Below the pieces are notes generated by a model, which saw only the letters and a program-made list of their open reading frames with translations, made no database searches and had not been told where the DNA came from. Of a stretch of 64,000 bases of DNA, positions 56,586 to 64,000 are shown piece by piece. Source of the stretch: Chinchilla lanigera (Eukaryota; Chordata; Mammalia; Rodentia; Chinchillidae); assembly GCF_000276665.1 (NCBI RefSeq), contig NW_004955423.1, positions 4,464,413 through 4,528,412 of the forward strand, read 5' to 3'. The translations under genes were made by a program, and so were the position numbers. Position 1 is the first letter of the stretch, and each line of letters begins with the position of its first letter.

Positions 56586-57599
56586 AATGTTGTGAGTTTG
56601 GAGAGCAGTTTTGCCCCTAAAACTTTGTTGAAATTGGTGTTAAAGTTAAAATAGAACTCTTTCCCCAGGGTAGAATTAGAGCAGAATTTTGATACATGAG
56701 TAATATGAGGAAATGAAATGTAGAACAAAACTTTCTGTCCCATGTACTAAGTTTGAGGACTTCCACTGCCAGTGATTTGTATTTGACAATCACACCCTCA
56801 AAAATAAAAAGTTTAGGATAAGCCAATATGCAATGGTTTAAAAAGTATCAAAAACTTGGACTGAAGCAAAAGGAAGAACCATACACCCTCTCAGGGTAAT
56901 CCTAAAAAATATCATTTAACTGGTTCACCTGAACATTATTTAGGGAAATATGTTCTTTTTTGACTTGCTAACTGCTTCTGATTAAATTCCAACCTTGTAG
57001 ATTTTTGTCAAGCAGAAAACAACACAATATGATTTTTATTTCCCTGAAGTATATTTCCTAGTTTTATATCTTACCTAGCAATGTTATCCTGACATTCTTT
57101 TTAAAAATAATTCCTTGAATACTGTGAGCTGGTTTTATCAGCCTGCTGGCTCCCTCATTTGTGGGTTAAATAAATCTTTGACATGTTCCTTCTATGTTTG
57201 TTTTAAGAGTCATGTTTAACTTTTTGAAAATTATCTTTTGACAACATTCAGAAAAGTTTTGCTTTGTGTTTTATCTGCAGTTTGTTTGTGTATAGATTTA
57301 TATCTATATTTGTATTTGTCCAATAGTTGAAACCATAGATAGAAAAGTTGTCTAGTAGGCTAATTCTTCCAGAGAAAAATTAGCAAGATTTTGTCTTTCA
57401 AACAGAGTTCACGTTTTACAGTCGGAAACTAATAAGTACTTGTATACATCTAGAATAAGGGAATCTACCTGCTCACTAAGGTTTAGCAACAATGATAGAT
57501 AAGAATGATGATGATAATAATGATTTCACTAAAAAGACAGTTAAATGTCTTAGCTATGATTCTACTCTAGTTTGGGATATGATGCAAAATTATACCTCA
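56586..57599. other. Unassigned intronic sequence
   Basis: Nothing recognisable. Confidence 0.5.
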
Positions 57600-58275
57600 T
57601 TTCATCAAAATGTCAAACACTGAGTTTCCATAGACCCAACAATTTTATTTCTATACATATCTATCCAAGAGAAATGGAAATATATGCACACACAGAAACT
57701 TGGACATGAAGGGCTGGGGATGTGGCTCAGTAGTACAGAGCTTGCCTAGCATGTACACGGCATGGGGTTCAATCCCCAGTACCAAGAAAAAAACAGAGGA
57801 AACTTGCACATGAACGTTCACAGGAGTATTTTTCCTAGCTAGTAGTTCCAGAGTGGAGAGAACCTTAATGTGGTTCAGCTGATGAATAAATGTGCTGTGT
57901 CCATGCTGTAGAATATTATTTGTCATTAAAAAATGGAATAGTGAAGTATGCTACAAATGGATCAATCTCACATGTATGCTGAGAAGCTAGCAAAAAAATC
58001 CCTCATATTTTATGATGCTACTTACATGAAATGTCCAAAAATAGGCAAGTCTATAAAGACAGAAAACAGCAGTTGCTTAGAGCTTGGGAGAAATAAAAAT
58101 ATGGCTGGGAGTAAGGTGTGACAGTTAATAGGTACAGATTTATTTTAGGGATGATAAAAATGTTCTAAAATTAGATTATGATAATGGCAGTACAATTATA
58201 TAATCATATTAAAAGCTACTAAATTGTAAAGTAACATTTAGTAGGAAAATTATAGTTCAATAAAGTTGCTGCTTT
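57600..58275 (+). mobile_element. LINE-1 3' end, sense (L1M-type), split by an ID
   Basis: 'gttcacaggagtatttttcc', 'cagctgatgaataaatgtgc', 'gtccatgctgtagaatatta', 'acatgaaatgtccaaaaata', 'aaatgttctaaaattagatt' and 'atagttcaataaagttgct' give the L1M 3' end in full order. Confidence 0.9.
57711..57800 (+). mobile_element. ID-type SINE nested in L1
   Basis: 'gggctggggatgtggctcag', 'gcttgcctagcatgtacacg', 'gggttcaatccccagtacc' and an A-rich tail. A 14-bp duplication, aacttggacatgaa, lies at 57697-57710 and, with one change, at 57801-57814. Confidence 0.95.
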
Positions 58276-58530
58276 AGTTCATTTTATTGTTTTGTGATAA
58301 GATGCCTATTTAAATGGAAAGCAGTAACTTTCTTATGTTTATCTCATGGGTAAAGTTGGCTCATCTTTAAAAATTTAAAAGGACAGACACGTTCAACAGC
58401 ACTGAATTATAACTAGTATCTGTTTCTGCTAAAGAAAGTTTGTAAGATGTAAATTTTAAGCAATGATGCAGCAATGTGAGATCTGGGAGTATCACACTTG
58501 TGTTATAAAGTTTTTTTTCATCTTATTTTT

Positions 58531-58629
58531 TGTTGTTGTTGTTGTTGTTTTTGTGGTGCTGGAGGTAAGAACCCAAGGTTTTGTGCATGCTGGATCAAGT
58601 ACTGTAATACTGAGCCATGCTCTCCGCCC
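58531..58629 (-). mobile_element. ID-type SINE, antisense, older
   Basis: (TTG)n is followed by 'gtgctggaggtaagaaccca', 'aggttttgtgcatgctggat' and 'actgagccatgctctccgcc'. Confidence 0.75.
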
Positions 58630-59357
58630 TCATAACTTTTCTACGGTGAACAGTGATTGTATTAGTTTTTGGTGGTAGTAAAAATTGTCAGTTAAGATAA
58701 ATTTAAGATCCTGAGTGAATCAAATTAGGTAGTTAATGATCAATCTTTAAAAAAATAATTATGACAGTTTAAGCTATATATCCTATCCATACATATTTTG
58801 GCCTTTATAATACTCCAATAAGACTATGGTCTTATAAAATGCTTCATAAAGTTGATGTTAGCTTTAAAAACTGCCACCCATTATTTGACCTATGTGATTT
58901 ATATGAAAAATAACACTGAGAAAAAATTACTTTTTAAGTAGCTAAACAGAATTGGTAACTGCTAAGTCAGAAAGGAAAAAATGTCTCGGATAATCTTTTG
59001 TCGACATAAGCCTATAACATTCTTTATGGACTGTATGCTGTACTTGGATGGCAAAAGCATTTTTTTCTCATCCAAGCCAAATGTGTCCTTTCAGAAGATT
59101 TAGCTTTCCTGCTTTTATTCTATCTTTTGGTATTTCAAAATTATAAATAACTGAAAACAAACAAGCAGAATAAAGAGTTTTGGCCTCTAGAGAAATTACA
59201 ATTCTAACACTTTAATATACTTTCTGATATAACTGTTATTTGTTAAAAAGCCAGCCAACATCATGAACTTCTCCTATCCTTGGGTACCTGTACTGTCTCT
59301 GAAATCATTTTAAAATGTGGCTGTACTTTGAGACTATCTTCTAAATTTGGAACAATA
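58630..59357. other. Unassigned intronic sequence
   Basis: Nothing recognisable. Confidence 0.5.
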
Positions 59358-59371
59358 AAAAAAGGAGCAGA

Positions 59372-59485
59372 GGGGCTGGGGATTTAGCTCAGCGGCAAAA
59401 GCGCCTGCCTGGCAAGTGCAAGGTCGTGAGTTCGGTTCCCGGTACCGGAGAAAAACCAAAAAAAATAAAATAAATAAAATAAATT
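59372..59485 (+). mobile_element. ID-type SINE, youngest form, perfect target duplication
   Basis: 'ggggctggggatttagctca' holds the A box and 'gagttcggttcccggtaccg' the B box of the tRNA-like pol III promoter. The tail is A-rich with TAAAA units. A perfect 14-bp duplication, aaaaaaggagcaga, lies at 59358-59371 and 59486-59499. Confidence 0.97.
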
Positions 59486-59499
59486 AAAAAAGGAGCAGA

Positions 59500-60368
59500 T
59501 AACTTTTATACCTAGAACATGTTTGATACACACTGGTTAGCATCTAGGTAGCACCAATGGCTTGTTCGCCTCCTATGATCCAGGATATAGCACTCACAAT
59601 TCAAGGATGCTAGGAACAACTAGTTTTAATTGATCTGCTCCTTATTTATGTCGAACTAATTGGTTCTATTTACGGCACTCACATTTAGGGGAAGCTGTTA
59701 AGTGAGAGAAAAAGTATCAGAAAGAGGTTATTTAAGTGACTGCATGATTAGATACCTTTCCAGGAAAAGAAAAATGAACTCATGTTCATGTGCAAGGGCT
59801 GACTGACACAGCGGCTGTCAACATACTTTTAATATTCTTAAAAGCAGATTTTTAAATACATCCATGTCAATTAGAGATTAGTGTGTGGCACTACTGTTAG
59901 TTGATGCTTTACAGATTTACTAGGATGTGGAATCTTACTTTTTAACCATAGAGGCTATAAGGTTTCTTCCCAATTTTTTTTCTCTCTTTTTTTTTAATCT
60001 TTACAGCACTAAATGGAGAGGATGAGAGAAGATATTTTTGCTTAGTTTTTTATTTTAGAAGAAAGCATTCAAAATTTCACCAGTAAGAATGATGTTAGCT
60101 ATAGATTATTTTTAAATAAAGTACCTTTCAGAGACTTATAGATAACCTTTGAAAATCTTATCATGAATAGCTTTGAAAGTGAATATTTCAACAATATTTG
60201 AGATAATAAAGGAGGAAGATTTTTGAATATTATATCAATCTTGTATTTTTGATATTAAGTCCCTTTGCTCTGAAGTTTTCCTTATGGGAACATTTTTGGT
60301 TATAAATAATTTTTGTTAGACTTTATAGTTTGTTTGACCTGTCCTGTCCCCATTTAAATTGTCAAATG
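59500..60368. other. Unassigned intronic sequence
   Basis: Nothing recognisable. Confidence 0.5.
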
Positions 60369-60458
60369 TTGGGCTGCGGATGTAGCTCAGCGGTGTAGCA
60401 CCTGCCTGGCAAGCGGCAGGCCTTGAGTTCAATGGCTGGTACCAGAAAGAAAAAAAAG
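60369..60458 (+). mobile_element. ID-type SINE
   Basis: 'ttgggctgcggatgtagctc', 'cacctgcctggcaagcggca', 'ccttgagttcaatggctggt', then 'accagaaag' and an A-rich tail. Confidence 0.9.
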
Positions 60459-60861
60459 CGCCCTCCCCCTCCCCCGCAAAAAAAGCCCCTAAATTGCCGA
60501 ATGTGATTATTCACACAGCTTTCGCAGTATTTCCTTGCTACCGTTTTCTTGTCAGTCGAGCCTATGGGGCACCTCTTTTTCATTCCTGATGCTGCTAACA
60601 TGGGATTGTTCACTCTGTCTCTTTCTCCTCACCTCTTCATAGGTTTTGTTAGACTCATTCATCTGATTTTCAAGTGAGTGACTTTGGCTTAATTTTTTTT
60701 TAAAAAATTCATCTGTTTTTCATTTCATGATTTCTGCTACTAACCTAGTTTTCCTTCTATGTTGTTTTTGGAATTTAATTTAGCTTCTTGTGATAGAAAC
60801 TAAGATCACTGATATCCAATGTTTCTTTTCTAATACAAGCATATCAAGCTCTACAAAACCA

Positions 60862-60900
60862 CATCCATCTACCTATCTATCATCTATCTACCATCTACTT
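60862..60900 (+). repeat. (ATCT)n-like imperfect microsatellite
   Basis: Repeated 'ctatctatc' and 'ctacc' words. Confidence 0.85.
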
Positions 60901-61211
60901 GCCTACCAATCTATGTCTTGCTTTAGATGTTTCATCATCTTTCTTAATTTTGATACTATATTTTCATCATTCAGTAGGAAATGTTTTTAATTTTTTAAAA
61001 ATTTTCTTTGGTCCAAAAGGTGTATGGAAGATTCTCATTTTATTTACAAATTTTGAGTACTTTTCTAAACATCTTATTGTTAACTCCATCATAGCCAGAG
61101 AACAGATGCTAACATTTCAAAAATGATGTTGTTCTGTCCTCTTTTTTTTCTTTTTTGTTTTTTATTTTGAGGAAAACCTAAGTTGTCATCCACATTTTTT
61201 ATTTATATTTT

Positions 61212-61327
61212 TGGTCTTTTTGAGACAGGGTCTCACTATGCAGTTCAGGCTGGCCTTGAACTCACTTTGTAGGGTAGGTTGGTCTCACACTTGCAAGGAT
61301 ACTCCTGCCTCAGCCTCCTGAGTGCTA
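61212..61327 (-). mobile_element. B1 SINE, antisense
   Basis: 'ctttttgagacagggtctca', 'caggctggccttgaactcac', a second 'aggttggtctcaca' copy, and 'tgcctcagcctcctgagtgc'. Confidence 0.88.
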
Positions 61328-61575
61328 TTGTTATCCTGTATGAAATGTATTTTTATTTTTTCTAGTGTGCTTTTATTGTTTTCTTTTTATTGTTCGTTTC
61401 GAGCAATTAGGCTGTGGTGCTTTACTTCATAATAGTTCTTTTATATTTAACCTGCTTGTAAAAACCTTCTTATATCACTAAGTTTGTATTTTTCTCCAAA
61501 GCTGGGGCCATTATTCATTGTTTTTTCTGTTTTCACTTTTTTCTCTCTTTTCTTTCTCTATACTGCTGCACTCTT

Positions 61576-61690
61576 TTCTTTCTTTCTTTCTTTTTTTTTT
61601 TTTTTGGTTTTTCTCCGGTACCGAGAACCGAACTCACGACCTTGCACTTGCCAGGTAGGTGCTTTGCTGCTGAGCTAAATCCCCAGCCCC
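61576..61690 (-). mobile_element. ID-type SINE, antisense, perfect target duplication
   Basis: A long CT/T tail precedes 'ctccggtaccgagaaccgaa', 'cttgcacttgccaggtaggt' and 'gctgagctaaatccccagcc'. A perfect 17-bp duplication, tatactgctgcactctt, lies at 61559-61575 and 61691-61707. Confidence 0.97.
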
Positions 61691-62650
61691 TATACTGCTG
61701 CACTCTTGACATTGTTCCACGTGTTACCATAGCTTTGTTCAACTTTTTCAATTCTTTTGCTCTCTCTTCTTCAGACTATAGCTATTGATACATGTTTAAG
61801 CACTCTGCAGTTTATTTGCTCTCTCCAATTTGATGTTAAGTTTACCCAGTGGAGTTGTCATTCTAGACTTTCTACTGTGCTTTTTTATAGTTCTTTGTGA
61901 CAGCCCTCATCTGTTAATTCATTATGACTATATGTCTGTTCATATTACTGTAATACCAATTTTAAAATCATTATCTGCTAGTTCCAACATTTGACTGATT
62001 TTTAATTAATTACTATTGACTACACTTTGTCTTGATTATGGGTTACATTTTCCTGTGTATATTCATGTCTAATAATTTATTTTTACATGATATTTTGAAT
62101 GATTATTATGGAAACTCTTGAGTCTATTTCCTTCCTCTGAAAAGTACTAATATTACATTCAGCAAGCCATTTCCTTGCTTAACCTCCAACTCTGACCTCT
62201 GAGTGCCCTGAGGTCAACAGCTGCGTGAGTACAAGCTCAGGTCCTTTGGCAGATCAACTTTTGTTACTGCAAGGTAGGCTCCATGGAGTCAGCAAAAGCT
62301 GGGGAGTACTTCAGACGACTTGGGGGCTTTGCCTTTTATGTGACTCACGTTTTTTCTAGAATTTCCCCTTCAATTTCAAGTCATCGGAAAAGCGCCACAC
62401 TCACTGCACCTTTTCAAGTCAGAATGATTGCAGCAGCTGGCTCGAGAATAAGCCACTCTGTACCTTGGGAAGTGGAAGTTCAGGGGAAAAGCCGTAATTC
62501 AAATCTCACCAATTGCAGCTCCCACCTCCTGAGGACCAGCTTCCCTGGTTCTGACCTGCTTTTGGTTGCTCACCTGCGCTTTCAAAAAGTTGGGCTTCAC
62601 ATTTTGTTCAGAATTTATAGTTTTATTTGCTTCAGAGTTAACTGACACAA

Positions 62651-63615
62651 ATTATTCTTCAACTGACACTTTATTTGTTGAAAAGTATTGGATAAAGCTT
62701 CTTTTTTTTCTCTTAGTTTATTTATAACCTTTAATTCAGCAGGTTATTTCTGGGTGTTTGTAGAGTATCTTTAAAAAACCTCTTAAGCCAAAAAAAAAAA
62801 AAGGCTTTTAACTTAAACATCTCTGATTACTAGTTAAGTTGTACCTAAATCAAAATTTGAACCTCTGATTGGTATATTTGGTGGTACTGTATAAACCAGA
62901 AACTAACTGTAGAGATTAAAGGATTACATTCCTCTGAACACTAGCCAGTATCAGTATACTCTTTAGAATTATTCTAGAAGTCATAGGTTTCCAATATCCT
63001 ATACCAAATGTCCTATCACCATAAAATAAAACATTCTGAATGAAATGACAATAGGAAAAGCTAGCTGTGACCATGGACTAGTGAACCTAGAAGAATATAA
63101 AGGTAATCCTCTTAATAATTGGAAATTTAAAAGGTAAACTTAGAAAAACACTTTTTGTTAAGGATCATTTAGATAAACTTTATTCTAACAACTAAAAGTA
63201 ATAAAAATTTACCCATAGATGACTCCACTCTCATGGAATCTATCTTCTCTGCAAAAAGGAAAACATTAAATTTGGCCTCATCTAAAAGCCACACAGAATG
63301 GAAATAATTACTGTATACACCAAGACCTTTTCCTGTTCCTGGTAATACAGCTATTTGCATAGATTCATTATGAATCTTCCCTCCTTCCTAACAGTATATA
63401 ATTGAGTAAAGCTAATTTGTAATATGCTGTGCTAAAAGTATCACATGATAAATTTAGTTTGGTACGACAGTCACACTATTAATGAACCAGTGCTATACTT
63501 TATAAGGTAACAATGCCCACAACATCCTTCCTGGATATTCCTCTATGATTTTCAGAATCTTAACTTTTCAGGCAGTATAGAACATAGTTTCCTAGTGGGA
63601 CAAGAGTCTCAAGGG
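62651..63615. other. Unassigned intronic sequence
   Basis: Nothing recognisable. Confidence 0.5.
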
Positions 63616-63630
63616 AAAAAGAAGGTTCTT

Positions 63631-63731
63631 TTTTTTTTTTTGGTTTTGGTTTTTCTCCGGTACCGGGAACCGAACTCATGACCTTGTGCTTGCTAGGCAG
63701 GCGCTTTGCCGCTGAGCTAAATCCCCAGCCC
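63631..63731 (-). mobile_element. ID-type SINE, antisense, perfect target duplication
   Basis: 'ttctccggtaccgggaaccg', 'cttgtgcttgctaggcaggc', 'gctgagctaaatccccagcc'. A perfect 15-bp duplication, aaaaagaaggttctt, lies at 63616-63630 and 63732-63746. Confidence 0.97.
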
Positions 63732-63746
63732 AAAAAGAAGGTTCTT

Positions 63747-64000
63747 AAGAAAATAGGTATTCAACAGTGATAAATACTAAAGGCAAAATCTGATGGAGAG
63801 AAATTACATAATTCATGGGTTCTAGCCTTGGAGTAGACAAGCTGAGAAGACAGTAAAAAGCATTTCTAACTTGAAGAAAAGCAATAAAAACGTAACTCTA
63901 TTCCATCCACTGAAGTACTGCTTTATCTCACTGGTTGTTTAATATTATGAGCAGTAACTTGACGGCACCAGCCAGTTTGGGTGGGTTTTATATATATATA
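63747..64000. other. Unassigned sequence to window end
   Basis: The last 12 or so bases are a (TA)n start, cut by the window edge. Confidence 0.5.

Larger units (their letters stand above)
60650..62650 (-). mobile_element. Old LINE-1 (L1M-type), antisense, interrupted by B1 and ID
   Basis: 60720-60900 ('ttcttttctaatacaagcat') corresponds to the ORF2 stretch between the endonuclease and reverse transcriptase. 61040-61120 holds 'ctccatcatagccagagaac'. 61900-62230 holds 'tgattatgggttacattttc' and 'ctgtgtatattcatg', typical of antisense sequence nearer the L1 5' end. 62280-62650 is probably the same element. Frames are broken and boundaries approximate. Confidence 0.6.
26548..64000 (-). other. 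LRRC8C: LRRC8C upstream intron (partial); may include 5' flank
   Basis: The acceptor at 26549 needs an upstream exon. In other mammals the noncoding first exon is tens of kilobases away, so most or all of this 37 kb is probably the first intron. I saw no CpG-rich promoter-like stretch in it, which suggests that the main promoter lies beyond position 64000. That placement is inference. Confidence 0.65.

Noticed and set aside
59372..59485. tRNA gene
   Set aside because: The A and B boxes are tRNA-like, but the unit has an A-rich tail and a target duplication and recurs through the window, so it is a SINE.
62283..62645. 120-codon plus-strand frame
   Set aside because: It lies at the end of a probable antisense L1 tract and has no recognisable domain.

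Overview
This is a piece of a rodent nuclear genome. It is AT-rich, with no operons and no long protein-coding frames, and it is densely seeded with tRNA-derived ID-type SINEs, 7SL-derived B1 SINEs, B1+ID composite SINEs, rodent MaLR (MT/ORR1-like) LTRs, LINE-1 and L2 fragments, MIRs and fossil DNA transposons. The youngest SINEs form an ID-like family whose unit opens with a 'ggggctggggatttagctcag' type sequence and ends near 'ggtaccgg', with an A-rich tail. It is not the mouse or rat form, so I infer a non-murid rodent, possibly hystricomorph; species is not determinable here.

I can support only one gene. A 142-nt exon on the minus strand (26406-26547) encodes the first 46 residues of LRRC8C, a subunit of the volume-regulated anion channel. 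Good splice sites flank it on both sides and the reading frame is intact. The gene therefore runs right to left. Positions 26548-64000 should be upstream intron (or 5' flank, if the noncoding first exon lies inside the window), and 1-26405 is the intron leading to the large exon with the rest of the channel and the leucine-rich repeats. That exon, which would need an open frame of over 700 codons, is not in this window.

Layout: 1-3200 has a MIR and an inverted pair of B1s. 3269-5100 is a composite of two related LTR-like blocks and a MaLR LTR, bounded by a perfect 41-bp direct repeat. 6600-7700 and 10230-11660 are minus-strand L1. 17615-18165 is a probable retroviral LTR. 21759-24905 is a run of old repeats (B1+ID dimer, L2, a Tigger transposon with a dead transposase fragment, MIR). 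25714-25921 is a small mariner-like inverted-repeat element beside the exon. 28665-29500 is a fossil DNA transposon. 31780-32460 is an L2 reverse-transcriptase fragment split by a SINE. 38765-39116 is a complete solo MaLR LTR with a 5-bp target duplication, in the same orientation as LRRC8C. 43275-43508 holds a CA microsatellite, a 100-N assembly gap and an odd tail-only insertion. 45260-54740 is mostly L1, L2, MIR and MaLR fragments. 57600-62650 contains L1s interrupted by ID and B1 insertions. 63631-63731 is a young ID.

I found no RNA gene, CRISPR array, CpG island or new multi-gene system. The points that deserve a second look are structural: the long exact direct repeat, the tail-only insertion, the mariner-like element, the LTRs that could act as promoters of LRRC8C, and inverted SINE pairs in its introns. 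Family names for repeats come from recognition by eye, not from a database search.
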